Assembly: GCA_900074885.1 (NCBI GenBank)
Contig: FJUW01000022.1
Span: forward strand, 434,001 to 498,000
DNA length: 64,000 bases
Direction: 5' to 3'
Origin: Rhynchosporium graminicola
Taxonomy: Eukaryota > Ascomycota > Leotiomycetes > Helotiales > Ploettnerulaceae
A program made the position numbers and the translations under genes. The notes beneath the pieces were generated by a model. That model did no database searches. It was given only the letters and a program-made list of their open reading frames with translations, and was not told the origin of the DNA. Positions 1 through 11,925 of the stretch are shown piece after piece (position 1 is the first letter of the stretch; every line of letters begins with the position of its first letter).

Positions 1-1062
1 CCTAATCGCAAAATTCGCACCCTCTCCCCCAAGAATGGGAAGCGCATGCGCCGAATCCCCGATGAATACCACGCCCTCTCTCCCAAGCCTGTCCAACTCC
101 CTCCTCTCCACAAGCACATCCCTCATCAACCAATGCAGCGTCCTCGCCTTCCTAACGTCATCCACAGCAAAAGCGTCTTTCCACGGCTGTCCCAAACCCT
201 GCAGACTCAACTTCGAGACCTCCTCAAAAAACGCTTCTGAGATATCACTTGCCTGGCTGAGATCTCTGCCAGGTCTATGAAGAGGGTCATTATCTTTCGA
301 AGGTCGAGAATAGACAATACTGAGATCCACCCTCCCTCCCTCCTCCTTAACATCATCAATCCAGATCTGCAACAGCACCTCCCCTACCCTCGTCTTCAAA
401 ACAGTCCCCCTTTCAAAAGCAGCCTCATAAACCTCCTCAAAAACCTTCCTCTCAATCCTTCGCGTCCCTCGAAACACGACATAAGGCAGGACGTTCAGCT
501 CCGTAGCAGGTAAAAGACTTTTCCTCACCGAGGAATGAACACCCGACGTATCAACCACAAGCAAACTCCTAATATCCGGCTTATCCTCAAACCTCAAAAC
601 CCCTCCCATCCTGTTCCCAATCCCATTCCCATCCCCACCCATCTCAACATCCCGTAAAACGTGACCCCACCTAACAGTCCCCTCCAACCCCTCCCTCAAC
701 AAACCCTCCAACCGTCCTCTATGAGCCCTCAACGGCACCACGCCCCTCCCATCCTCACCAAACGCACTCCTGGAATCAGAATCAAGATACTTCAATCCTC
801 TCGACCCCCCGTCCCCATCCCCATCAACAGCCACCCTCCCCAGCAACCTCCCCTCCTCAATCCCCAGCTCTTTAACCAGCAACCTCCACGCCCACGGCTG
901 CAACGAGATCCCGTAGTTGTGCTTCGCGGGCGACGGATTCTTCTCGAAGATCACGGCCTGGATCCCGCGGTTGCGAAAACAGCGCGCGAGCGTGAGCCCG
1001 CCGATACCAGCGCCGATGATGTGGATGGGCGGAGTCATGACGTTATTGACTTCCTGGGTCAT
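1..1062 (-). CDS. FAD-dependent monooxygenase (partial, runs off the left edge)
   Basis: The reading frame is open from an ATG at 1062 down to base 1, giving the first 354 residues; the C-terminus lies outside the window. Near the start is the Rossmann dinucleotide motif GAGIGGL (about residues 17-23), and close to the window edge is GDSAHALPILGGEGANFA, the conserved GD motif that contacts the FAD ribityl chain. Both belong to the PHBH-fold class A flavoprotein monooxygenases (salicylate-hydroxylase-like). Such enzymes hydroxylate aromatic or polyketide substrates using NAD(P)H and O2; the substrate cannot be told here. No intron is needed in the visible part. The next gene is on the same strand 332 bp away. 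An ATG eight codons downstream is an alternative start. Confidence 0.88.
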   Translation of the reverse strand, partial: MTQEVNNVMTPPIHIIGAGIGGLTLARCFRNRGIQAVIFEKNPSPAKHNYGISLQPWAWRLLVKELGIEEGRLLGRVAVDGDGDGGSRGLKYLDSDSRSAFGEDGRGVVPLRAHRGRLEGLLREGLEGTVRWGHVLRDVEMGGDGNGIGNRMGGVLRFEDKPDIRSLLVVDTSGVHSSVRKSLLPATELNVLPYVVFRGTRRIERKVFEEVYEAAFERGTVLKTRVGEVLLQIWIDDVKEEGGRVDLSIVYSRPSKDNDPLHRPGRDLSQASDISEAFFEEVSKLSLQGLGQPWKDAFAVDDVRKARTLHWLMRDVLVERRELDRLGREGVVFIGDSAHALPILGGEGANFAIR

Positions 1063-1394
1063 CTGAGATGCTAGATATCTAGTCCAAGGAGTCTTGCTTT
1101 GGCTGGTAGGGCGAGATGCTGCTCTTGCGTCGAAAGAAAGAGGAACGATGCATGGATACTTTGGTCACGGGCAGAGGCTTGTTAGGCTCTACTAAGGTTG
1201 GAAGGTTACTCGCTAGCGCTTGGCTCGACTGGCTCTAAGCGAGATCTTCCATTACACCTTTCAGCGACCCAGGGGTAGTTGATAAGGACCAATTTTTGCG
1301 AGATAGAAATCACAGTCTTAAACTTGGTATTTCTCTAGAAATGAGGTCATTACCATGTTTTCTATGCTAAGATTGCTCTGTACCTCTATGATAT
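1063..1394. other. intergenic, no gene seen
   Basis: About 330 bp between the monooxygenase start and the aminopeptidase stop. It must hold the monooxygenase promoter and the aminopeptidase 3' end; I see no ORF or repeat worth naming. Confidence 0.5.
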
Positions 1395-4349
1395 TTACAA
1401 TTCGCTCTTAATCGTCTTCGCCTGGTAAGCCTCCACCCACTTCTTAACATCCTCTCTATCCCGCTCAAGCCAAGCAGCCTTCGCCTTGATAGAGTCAAGA
1501 CTCTGAGCAAGACTCTGATCGAAACCTTTAGTACTCTTATCCGAAAAGAACTTGGTGACACGATCGATATCCTTTTGGCTGGAAAAGCTTGATGTGCAAA
1601 TCGCAACCATGGAGCCTAGCATAGACAATCCTGCAGGGAGTCGTCTGGCAAGCTCGTCCCAGTTCTCTGTCATCCAGTTGTAAAGTGCCTCGATTCCGGC
1701 GGGATGACTCCTGAGATTGCCGACGGGCATGTAGATATCTTGCTCCTTGACTTCGCCACTGAATGGCAGGGCAAGTGTCCTCTTCATGAGCTCGGGATCC
1801 TTGGCTCTCCCCAGCGATCGAAGGGCGGTGTTGCGTTCATCGGCCGTCTTTCCTGTGCGGTATGCATTGAGGACGACGTCGTACTGTAACCTGTTAGTAT
1901 TATCTATTGTTCAGGATCCGGAGTGACCTACCTCTTTCGCACCACCATACTTCAAGTTGATACCATAAACACTGCCACGAATGTTGGGATGGATGGCAGA
2001 TGTGTCACCGTCAGCAAACTTGGCAAACATATCTTGGGCAGCTTTGATGATGACCTGGTCCCCAGATACACCAGCGCTACCGAAGAGGAGAGCCTTGAAT
2101 TGCTGCTCAAGATGGTCATCGCTCTCCTTGAATTCCCAACCAGCTTTATGTGCCAGACCACTGACAAGATCTCGCTGGAAAGTCTCAAGCACGTCCTGAA
2201 TCTTCTGGTCCTCGAAAGTCCATGTTCCTCGAACAGCACCAAGTCTCGTGAGGATCTCACTCCAAACGATGAACTCCTTCTCTTCACTGAAACCCTTGAG
2301 CAAGTTCAACACGCCTGAAGTCTTGCCGTAACCTGATGCTGCAAGTGCACCCGCATCCGAGATCATACCTGCGCGATCCTCGACAGTCAACAAGCCATCC
2401 TTGGCGGCCTGGCCAAGCTTCTCTAGGCGAGCGGGGCTGTATGACGTTCGGTAGAGAGACGAGTGATCCGCGTTGAGCTTAAAGAACTCAGTGTCCTTGA
2501 CCTTGAAATCCTCTTCACGAGTTGACAAGACCAGTGATTCATCTACACCTTCCTTGGTACGGAGACCCAGGAAAACAGGGTACAGAACAGTGTCTTCTTC
2601 AGGCTTGACATCTCCTGTTCGGAGGAATCGATTTTGCTTGACATGAATGGAGCTTCCTGCCTCGTTCTCCGTTACGGAAACCACGGGGTATCCAATCTTC
2701 TTGGTCCAAATATCCATGACATTCTCAACGTCCTTTCCACTGACTTTGCTGAGTGCGTTCCACAAGTCACCGGTGGTTGTGTTACCGTATGCATGCTTCT
2801 TAAGGTAGTCCCGGATGCCCTGCATGAAAACGTCCTCGCCTAAATACTTGGAGACCATTCGGATGACACTTGAACCCTTCATGTAAGAAATAGCATCAAA
2901 AATTTGGTTAACCTCGTCAGCCCTCTTGACTGGCACCTCAATTGGGTGACTGCTACGAAGAGAATCGAGGCTGAGAGCACTTTGCAGACCGTCCGTAACA
3001 TAGCTCTGCCACACTTTCCACTCAGGGTAGAAGACATTACAGCTGTACCACGACATCCATGTAGCGAAGCCCTCGTTGAGCCATAAACCATCCCAGAAGT
3101 CCATAGTCACAAGGTTTCCAAACCACTGGTGAGCAAGCTCGTGCTGAACGACTTCTGCAACGCGCTCTTTGGTCGACGCACTGCTAGTCTTTTCGTCCAA
3201 CATGAGATCAACGACACGGTAAGTGATAAGACCCCAATTTTCCATTGCACCAGCAGCGAAATCCGGAATAGCAACCATATCCATCTTTGGCAGAGGAAAT
3301 GCACTGTCAAAGGTCTTTTCATAGAACTCAAGGGTACGAGCAGCGAGCTCCAACGAGAAGCGGCCATGTTCGATATCAGACGTAGGAGGAGCGTAGACCC
3401 TGACTGGTACTCTGAACTTGGTAGATTCGATGTAGTTGAGCTCACCAATAATGAAGCAGATCAAGTATGTGGACATCGGCGGCGACTTGTTGTAGCTCAC
3501 AGCCTTCTTGACGTCTCCGCCAAATTCGGATTTGACTTCCTTTTCGCCTGAGACGTCCATGTTGCTCAAACAGGTGAACTTCTTATCAGCAATTAATGTG
3601 ACAGTAAACTCAGCCTTCAACGCTGGCTCATCGAAACATGGGAAAGCTCTTCGAGCATCTGTAGCCTCCATTTGACTGGTTGCCATTATGGATTCGGTAC
3701 CATCTGCATTCTTGTATGTTGATCGATAGAAACCTGCCATTTTGTCGTTCAATTCGCCAGTGAAAGTCATCTCCAGCTGAGCCTTGGAGCCCTTCGCGAG
3801 ACTGTGCTCGAAATCAATCTTTGTGGTTTGAGAATCTTCATCGTAGGTGAGGTTCTTAGCTTCGGAGGAGCTGATGAATTCAGTCAGTATTACAGCTCGG
3901 TACTTCAAAGCTTATGGGAAATCTACTGACGTGGAAGATTGGCCAGACGTAGAAATCTTGGTACTGTGGATATCCAGCTCAAGAGTATTCAGAGAGACCG
4001 AGCTAGTCTCCTTCACCACCTCGAGATCGATGACGACTGTACCCTTGAACTTGAAGGTCTCAAAGTTGGGCTCCAAGGTGATGTTGTAATGCTTGGGAAC
4101 TACGTCCGCAGGCAGAATCTGTCTGCCCTTGGTCACATCCATGCCGCCGGACTCCACATCTGCATTTCTGTCTGATCGACACATCTTGTGGCGTCGGTAG
4201 GAGCAGTTACGAACTGCTGTAGTTGTGGGAGGATCGTGTTTGCGAGAAGGAGAAACTTGAGGTCGTCTACAAGTTGGGTAGGATCTGAAGGAGGCTGTTA
4301 GTCTAGAAGTGTAGAGCTTGGAAAGAAAGTTGAGTGCGTAAGGTTTCAA
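1395..4349 (-). CDS. ape2: M1-family zinc aminopeptidase (Ape2/Aap1, puromycin-sensitive type)
   Basis: Three exons: 3931-4349, 1932-3870 and 1395-1883, with introns 3871-3930 and 1884-1931, both with clear branch sites. The product is 948 aa from the first ATG, or 893 aa from Met56 (MCRSD), a length close to cytosolic fungal Aap1/Ape2. It removes N-terminal residues from peptides. The M1 hallmarks are present: the substrate-binding GAMENWG motif near residue 347, then the zinc site HELAH near 383 followed 18 residues later by the third ligand Glu in NEG. The N-terminal M1 beta-domain precedes these and the C-terminal ERAP1-like helical domain follows. The first 55 residues are rich in Arg and Ser with almost no acidic residues until Asp39, like a mitochondrial presequence, so two start sites for two locations are possible. 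A 5'UTR intron above 4349 cannot be excluded. Confidence 0.95.
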
Positions 4350-5456
4350 GCAGTAGAGTTAACAGATAGGCAGAAGTCTACATGTGAGGCACTTTCCACA
4401 TAGGGACGCGGGGTTAGATTGAGGAAGCTTACATTAGATTGGGAAGGAGGGTGGCGGACGACCGAGGAATAGGCTGGAGTTGGCTACTCAAAGCTCTCCT
4501 TGGAGTTGCTGGAATAGAAATGGAACTCGAGACAGCTGGGCGCAGGAAGGGGAAGGTGAAGGTATTCGAGGTTATGGTGAATCTGACCACAGAAGGAACG
4601 ACACGAACATGCATAGTAAGAGAGGGAGAGAGGGAAGGGAAGGGGACTCGGAGGAGGGGAAGCAAAACAGACAGATAAAGGAAGGTGGGGTTGACTTCGT
4701 AAGGTTAACCAACGCACGCAGGGTACTGTAATGCAAAGCTGCAAAGCAAGCGCGAGTGGACTGGACTTGGACTGAACTCGAACTTGCTGGGCACTATAAT
4801 AATGGCAACGTCGAGAGGGACGACTCGGACTTGCAATTGGGCTTCATCAACTCGGCCTCGACTCGACTCGAAACTCCTCTTGGGCGGCAGAAGCTTTTGC
4901 GCCTGCCAAAAGGAGCTTGGCTCATTACTTATTTATAATGTACCAGTACAGTACCAGGGGAAAGGGCGGTCAGATCAAAAGTGGGCCACCCATATAAATA
5001 TTTTGGATGTCGGGACTTCTCTTCTGGCTCCTCACGCAACATCAGTTCTTCCAACACGCTCGATCGTTCACACGACGTGTCTGGCGCTCCCTGATACTCT
5101 ACCTATGGTAAGTATCGGACGTTGCAAGAAGGATAAACCGCAAGTTTGAGGGGACCATAAATGCCTTCGGGATATGCATGACTCTCCATAGGAAGACGGC
5201 ACATTGTTGTTCGAGAGAGGCTGTTTGGATTTTGGTATGGTCAGCAGGTGGTACCTACCCATAGGTGCGATAGCAAGCCAGTATTCAGCCACTCAATTGG
5301 AGCACAGTTCTTCATTTTCTGGAATTTGATGTAATGGAAACCCCATTCTTGAACCCAATCTCGTGAGGAAGCTGCCCAGCAAGGATCATCTCGTACAAGA
5401 AGGGAAGGTGCTTTCAGAAGAAGCAGTTTAGCTGAAGTCTGTATGGAAGTCATATC
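4350..5456. promoter_or_regulatory. upstream region of the aminopeptidase, with a polypurine tract
   Basis: About 1.1 kb without a supportable gene. Bases 4618-4665 on the + strand are nearly all purine (GA-rich), so the aminopeptidase coding strand carries a long CT-rich tract, a common feature of promoters and leaders in filamentous fungi. The short ORFs here look random. Confidence 0.4.
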
Positions 5457-5969
5457 CTAGGCTTCCTCCATGACACCAAAGAGCACCTTCAGCCAGAGAC
5501 TGCAGCCCTTGCACCCAACACAAATCTCCCCATCCTCAGCAGCCTCTTCAAGATCGCTCTCCTTAATCAAGAACCCTCTTTCATCGCCACATCTGCAGCT
5601 CCTATACCATATGCCTTGTACCTCGTCAACCTCTAGATCATCCAGATCCGCCGTCTCGATGCCGGTTCGAAAGACTTGCTTTGCCCTTACCCCTCCATGT
5701 GTCGCATTCGCAGTCTGAAGCTTCAGCTCCTGATCATATTGCTTTCGGGACTTGGGATCGGAGAGGATGTTGAAGGCTTCGGATATTTGATCGATTGAAT
5801 ACAATGTCGTCTTCGTGTTCAAGGCATTGTTCGCAGAGGATTTGTCGGGGTGGTTCTGCAGAAGAGCTCGTCGGTAGGCAGCTCGTAGAGTTTGCGCCGG
5901 CAGATTTGGTTCATCGTGGAGAGCTGCGGGGAGGCCGAGAATTTCGTAGAAGGTTCGCATGTATGTCAT
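5457..5969 (-). CDS. dph4: Diphthamide biosynthesis protein 4 (J-domain plus CSL zinc finger)
   Basis: An intronless 170-aa ORF. Residues 5-80 form a J domain (YEILGLP at the start, the HPDK motif around residues 40-43, then DQISEAFNILSDPKSRKQYD). Residues 115-165 form the DPH-type (CSL) zinc finger: CRCG followed about 30 residues later by CVGCKGC. This domain order and length match Dph4/Jjj3, which supports the iron-sulfur enzyme Dph1-Dph2 in the first step of diphthamide formation on elongation factor 2. The protein is cytosolic. I know of no other family with this combination. Confidence 0.95.
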   Translation of the reverse strand: MTYMRTFYEILGLPAALHDEPNLPAQTLRAAYRRALLQNHPDKSSANNALNTKTTLYSIDQISEAFNILSDPKSRKQYDQELKLQTANATHGGVRAKQVFRTGIETADLDDLEVDEVQGIWYRSCRCGDERGFLIKESDLEEAAEDGEICVGCKGCSLWLKVLFGVMEEA

Positions 5970-7255
5970 CGATCCATCGGATGCGTATCGAGCTGCAGTC
6001 TTCGTTGTGCGAGGGCGAACTGGTAAAAGAAGTAGTTATCTCATTTCTGAAAATATATCCCCCGTGGGCCTCAGGCCATAAGAAGGGGTTTTGACGCCAA
6101 GCGCTAAGTCGCTGCCCCGCTTTCCCGTTCGGGAGTAAAGTAAATACCGCCGTCGCAACGAAATAATACGTAATTCGTGCGTGAACGGGGTATCGATGTA
6201 AAAAACATTCAACGGAAAGCATGTAGCCTTTTTTAACCGGCCATGCAATCTCCCAGCTGATTCCAATAAATATGGGACATCGATATGCTGTCCAAGTACA
6301 CCCTTTGCGAGATTCCATGCAGCAGCTTTTCAAGATTTCGATGTTTGAATTTCCAAGGCAACATGCAGCCGAAACTGTACGCTTGAAAAAGAGAATCAAG
6401 GCAAGTATGCTCAATAACCTGGCTCGCGAAATTCCTAGAAATATAGTAATACTTAAGACATATCGGGAGTCTGTATCTGACTAATGGGCATCGTAGGTCA
6501 AGAATGAAGAATCTCAGCCTAGATATTCACTTTGTCACAAGCCCGAGAACATCCAAGTCCTAATTTCTCCTGTTTGAAGACTCTGAGGTAAAGAGTTATC
6601 TTGGTCCCTTGTTCACTGCCTAAGCTTAGAGGATAAATCATGAACAGTAGAGTTTCGGGAAAGAAGTATCATCATCAGGACGAACCAAGCAGGTCAGGTC
6701 TCAGAAAAGGTTGAAATTGTATGACCTTATCAAAGCAGTGCTAAAAAACACTCTTCGTCGATAGAAATATTTGGGTTGATTTCGGTATGCGACTAAACAC
6801 GATCCATGAATTCTCAACCATCCAAACCTCAAACACTACATATGATATGTATTCCAAAAAAATATTGTCCCAGTAAATGAAAGAGTAATGACCGAGGACT
6901 TTACTAGACTATCTAGATAGTACACAAAAAGCATGAAACATCACAGTACTAGTCTGGATATAGACGTGAGCTTGGACGGCCTCACTGATATCAGTTCATA
7001 GAGATTCGTAAGTGCCTTGATTCATCAGTCACCACTTCCTATACAAGCATTGCGGGAAAGGAAATCCAGTGCTTGAATTTCAACAGTCCTACTCGGTGCT
7101 GTTGTACTAGGGTAGATGATTGTCAGAGAGACCGCTTGTGACATTTCTGCGCGCGTTGATACTGCCTGGTTCAAGCTAAGTCGGCGACAATCAGGTCGTG
7201 GGAACGGCACAAGACAAATATTTTATAGGTTCTACTAAACGTCTCATGGTTAAAC
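5970..7255. other. intergenic, nothing recognised
   Basis: About 1.3 kb of moderately AT-rich DNA. Open frames exist (for example 5911-6414 on the minus strand) but have no family resemblance, biased composition or exon signals, and I take them as chance. Confidence 0.4.
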
Positions 7256-7603
7256 TCAATCCTCCTTTCGGTTTGTGTGTGGGTGGGTTCTCAGCATTCT
7301 TTTACTTCCCTCTGCTATGACTGGAACTTCGATTCTGGCCTGCTCGAAACAGTGCTTATCGCTATGCATCTGATTGAAACCAGCACCCGTCGTCTTCTCG
7401 GCATAATAAATCATTGCCATGATATTGTGGTCCGAGAAGATTGTGATTTTGTGCCGTGCTCCTAACCCTCGATGAAATGTCTCCGATACTTTATAACATA
7501 ATTGACGATAGCCAAAAGCTCCTGAACTCATCCCGTAGCCCGTCCCCCAAGGATGAATTTCTTCCATAATGATTTCCCAAAGTATACAGCAACTCGGAGC
7601 CAT
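7256..7603 (-). CDS. small protein of unknown function (115 aa)
   Basis: An open frame from the ATG at 7603 to a stop at 7256. I do not recognise the family. The central part (GTGYGMSSGAFGYRQLCY, then a segment with FSDHNIMAMIYYAEKT and HSDKHCFEQARIEVPV) reads like real globular protein rather than a shadow: mixed composition, several Cys and His, no low-complexity runs. The last 20 residues (ending HPHTNRKED) are less convincing and may be read-through into an intron, so a further exon to the left is possible. No signal peptide or domain is visible. It stands alone between Dph4 and the GH-like gene. Confidence 0.35.
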   Translation of the reverse strand: MAPSCCILWEIIMEEIHPWGTGYGMSSGAFGYRQLCYKVSETFHRGLGARHKITIFSDHNIMAMIYYAEKTTGAGFNQMHSDKHCFEQARIEVPVIAEGSKRMLRTHPHTNRKED

Positions 7604-8601
7604 GATCACAATACCCAGCCAAAACCATCGACAGCCCTCAACACTCACCAAAACACCACAGACCCACAACCCCTCGCTTACCGCCTTCACCTACCCAAAT
7701 ACCGCTGAACCCCACAACGAACAGCAGCAGGCAGCCGCTCTATGGCAGAGCGGTCAGGGCAAACTGTGTTCAAAGTGGGAGGAGATCTTACGGATCATAG
7801 CGTGGATCGATGGCCAAGGGTTCGACAACCGTAAACGCGTAAACGCAAAAGTAAAATTCTCACTCATCGCGAGCGCGGGTTTTCTCCTCCTTCGGGAGTT
7901 TCTTTTTGGCCTTTTTAGATAGATGGTTTCTTTTAGTTTTCATTTTTTCCTTTTCTTTTTGGATTCTTGAAGGCGCTGCGAGATTCTTGGGATTCACTTC
8001 TTCTTGTTAAATCGAGGTGCGGATGACGAGTCGGCTGTTGACTTTTTTTTTTTTGGAATTTGATGATGTTGACATTTTGATATTTAAGCGAGGCCCAGGC
8101 TTGGTGTAACTTTACCAGGTCTCTGGGCGCCTGGGAAGCAGCGACGGAGCCGGTGATCTGTAAGTACTGGCAGTAAGTATCGAAAGGCTCTGTACATTCC
8201 CACGCTGCACATGCAACAAACTGAGGACCAGGTCGTTGCCAGTCCTGTCAGATGAGGTCTACTCAGAAAGTGGAGTGTCGACCACTGACTACCGAGATGC
8301 TCGTGAGTATGGAACATGTTCTGGTCTGGAATTTGGATATGTCAAGGTGTTAACAAATTTGACAGTTTTGGATGAGCGTGTTAAGATTAAGGTGAATGAT
8401 GCGAGAATGTTACAGAAGAGGTCATAGTGATAGCATGAGTACCCTAACTGCTTGGTATTAAAATTCAAATGTTTATGCTGTCCAAGGCCCAACCACAAAC
8501 ATTACTGATTGGTCTATGTTTCAAAGCTTATCGGAATTGAGAGACTACAATGGTAATAGTTTAGTTAGCCTCCAAATCCATGCGGCGGCCGGTTTCAGCT
8601 C
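7604..8601. other. intergenic, contains an oligo-T run at 8043-8054
   Basis: About 1 kb with T-rich stretches around 7919-8056. No gene is supported; it will hold the 3' end of the GH-like gene. Confidence 0.4.
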
Positions 8602-10696
8602 TCAAGAAACAATGAAGATGTCCACTTCAAGAGCATCCAATCCTACTTTGCTCAACAATCCTCCACCAGCATTCCATCCGCTTCCCCAAACAACTTGCTC
8701 AATTTTCCCCACGCCTTGGAGTGCGATACTCACATTCGCCTTGAAGGTAGGAACATAGTTCATGTTGACCACACTCACCAGCGTACTATCGCCCAAGCTC
8801 CAAGCAGTTGCATCAACTCTCGTTTCGCCCTCAACATCCAGCGCTACGGGGAAAGCACCTAACAAGTACGGCGTGACAGTACTTGAAGTCAGGGCTTTCG
8901 ACAGCGCACTCGTGATATTGATGAGGCCCGGTTCAGTCGTGTACTCCCACATCGCAATACCCTTTGCGCCATGATTGATGAATAGCATATTCATCACTAC
9001 CTCCTCTTCGGGGGTAGGGTATCGAACCCAGAATGTCTCATTCCCGAACGCCTGGGGGACACCCCACTGTGGTTTCTGCGGTACGTTCAGAATCTCTTGA
9101 TACTCTTTGAATAGGTCGAGACGGGTGGTGATGTCTTCGAAATCACCTTCGCAGTCATCGCAACCACAGCAGCCATATGTGGTGTTACAGACGGTGTTAT
9201 ATTGAGAAGAGAACGTAGTATTGACTGCGATCGGATAAGGGTCGGACATGATTATGTCAGTGCCAGAAGTGTATTCCCCGAAATAGTAGTTGAGGCAGTT
9301 GAGGCAGAGGGAAACCGGGTGCCATGGGTCGATAGATTTTATGAGGTCGTAAGTAATTTTAGTAGCATTAAGAGGGTCTGGCCCAGAAGATGAGTATTGG
9401 TGAGTCTAGTGGAGGGAGAAAGCATCTTACCGACTTGGCCATCTGGTTCGTCACCCGTGTAATAGAGCAGCAGGCTCTTGTGAGACTTTACTCTTTTCAC
9501 TTGTGTTTCTACTGAAGATAGGTTCTTCGTCGATTAGCGTTGTTTACATTTCGATATTTCAAAGAGCTCACCATATAGGACCATCCTGTGAGTATATATC
9601 AGCAAGTCGTTCGAGAGGATCATAGAATGGACGTACTCATATCGAACATCAACCAAAGCCCGATCTCATCCATGAGGTCTTGATATTTATCAAACACATC
9701 GAAGTCAAAGGCCTTATTATCTAGCGCAAGATTGGGCACAATGTGGATAATGTTGTAACCTTGAAAGATTAGTATCCAGACCAATATCATTCTCAACAGT
9801 CACTCACCTTGCTCCTTGAAAAGCCGAATGTCTGTGAAAGATATTAGCGCTGCACTTGATCCGAAAGGCTCGGTTTTGCTTACAGTCCAGGTTTAGTTCA
9901 AGCCATTCATCCCAAGACGTATAAAAAGTATACGGAAACAGTGGGGTCCAATCAGTCTTGTTGGCGAAAACATCCTGGACGAGCAGACCACCGTATAAAT
10001 TGTCAACTTTTGCCACACTACCACCATCAGTCCGTTCAGGGACGTAGTAGAGTTCAGTCGTAGCGGTATAGAACTGCGCTCCGTCACCGGATGCTCCAGT
10101 GATGACGATCTGATATGGCTCAAATCGGGGGGTAAGATCAGACAATTTGATCCCAAACTCGTTGTTAGTTGTGTTAACAGTGATATAGCGACCTGCGATC
10201 AAATTGAGTCCGCTCTCCACGACTTCGACGTCAATGAAGAGTTTTACAAATGGGGTTGTGACGTTGTTTTGCCTATCGTAGGAGGCGTTCACGTATCTCC
10301 CTCCATGCATGAATGAGATTGGAGCATCGATGAGAAACGAGGCATAAGTCTCGCTGGCGAGATATAGATTCAATCGCGGCCTTATAGAAAGATCAAGCAG
10401 GGGAGTGGTAGATAAAGTAGGCTTTTTAAGCCATCCTCCAGGCTCGAAGGACCCGTTCCTGCAGCCAGATTTCAGAATCTTTCTCCAAATTACCGAAAGA
10501 CAAGCTAAAAAATAACATACGTAGCCCTATATGCTTTCCCGCACCTTTTGAATAATTAGCATGGTCGTTTATCTAGGAAGGCAGAATCATACCAAACATC
10601 AACTCCCGCTGGGTAACCAAATTCCGCAGCCAACTCCGGACTGATTGCAAGAGCACATCTCGCTAAGAGAGATGCAACAGTGCCTAGACGGAACAT
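8602..10696 (-). CDS. secreted glycoside-hydrolase-superfamily protein, family not assigned
   Basis: Eight exons join in phase: 10593-10696, 10521-10544, 9884-10458, 9808-9831, 9637-9759, 9572-9585, 9431-9524 and 8602-9377. They give 577 aa; three exons are only 14-24 bp. Residues 1-17 are a signal peptide (MFRLGTVASLLARCALA). Then come CGKAYRATNGSFEPGGW, a beta-rich N-terminal part, and a TIM-barrel-like second half with LFKEQGYNIIHIVPN, GLWLMFDMRWSYM, YYTGDEPDGQVDP, SIDPWHPVSLCLNC and a Cys-rich TYGCCGCDDC. This resembles uncharacterised fungal proteins labelled glycoside hydrolase superfamily. The Glu in GDEPDG and the one in MWEYTTEPG are possible catalytic residues; that is inference. 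It is transcribed away from the secreted fucosidase at 11926. Confidence 0.8.
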
Positions 10697-11925
10697 GACT
10701 GCGTTGGTAATACAAAGTTTCCGAGAATAGCTAGACGGAGCAGGTGAATTAAAGAGAATGTCTTTGTGCCGGCAATGAAGGGCCTCATATAGACCTCCGC
10801 ATAATGGGGAAGTAGAAGGTCATTATCCGCCACAGGAGTTGGAACCGCAATTGCCTTATCGACTCTATCTTACCATCGAATTCATGATTAACCGAGGCCA
10901 GCTTGGACAAGAGAGAGCAATTGACTTTACCGATGTCGTAACGTAGCATGCTATGCGGACATTGTCGGCAAACAGGGCAGTATCCCGATGTTCAGGACCA
11001 CTTGCAGAGGCATGGAAAACGATGACCCGGGTCGAATTGTACTTACTGCCATGTCCATGTACAGAGGAAATAATGTGAGTATAGAGATGAACAAGAACTA
11101 CAAGACACTCTGTAACCCGTCTTCCAGATCAGCAAATTGAGTAGGGATTTGTACTTGAAAACTAATAATTTTAGCACACCCTTGCAGCTTTGTTTTGGCT
11201 GTTGGAACAGAGGGTATGAATTGAAAATACCTAACTGTTTTCACTCAGTCCAAGATAACCCGCAAGATTCGAAGCTTCAGGTCACAAGACGTGTGGCTAT
11301 AATCTTTCAATGTAGGCTTTCCACTGTTGTGTACAAGGATTGGGACATCTTTGAAAAGTTAATATGTGCATGTAGGAGTGGGGAAATTTGGTGAGTATCA
11401 TTTTACGCGAGGGGTTTACGGTTCAGGAAGTGGGATGAGGTTGGATGCAGGGACAAGCTTTGAGGAGGCGGGTCGGGTGCGATGGGCGTCATCGATGAAC
11501 TTGGGAGCCATTCATCAACCTGCGTATCGAGTGCCCTGCCACTGTTCAGATATCCACGAGATTGGTATTGATACGGCCTCTGAAGATAGGATGGTAGTGC
11601 TGGCATCCTATCACGAACCGCCCGTCGCATGCGTACCTACTGCACATTACCCCTCCCTTTTTACAGATTGATCGGATGATGTTACCATGCATCCAAACGT
11701 TACAAGTCCTTGTAAACCTTCAGAGTCTAATTTACTGAGTAGAACGCGGTGAGCCTAGATAAGCCAGGATGTGGATCATAGCTACCATCGGACGAACTAC
11801 CATGATCGTTGCTTAGATGTCATCTAGTGATCAGAAGATGGGAGCTCGCAAAGCAGTCCGGCATATATGATAGGACAAGTGCCCATTCAAACTACACAAC
11901 CTTATTGGTTTCCGAATCCATCACA
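10697..11925. promoter_or_regulatory. shared divergent promoter region of the GH-like and fucosidase genes
   Basis: About 1.2 kb between two start codons that point away from each other. The short frames inside (11137-11394, 11366-11671) show no family features. I see no regulator site that I would name with confidence. The arrangement suggests shared control by carbohydrate regulators, as an inference. Confidence 0.4.

Noticed and set aside
1704..3551. Several + strand frames opposite the aminopeptidase
   Set aside because: They are antisense shadows of a well-supported coding exon.
5911..6414. 167-codon minus-strand frame overlapping Dph4
   Set aside because: It overlaps the Dph4 exon in another frame and shows no family features; composition looks random.
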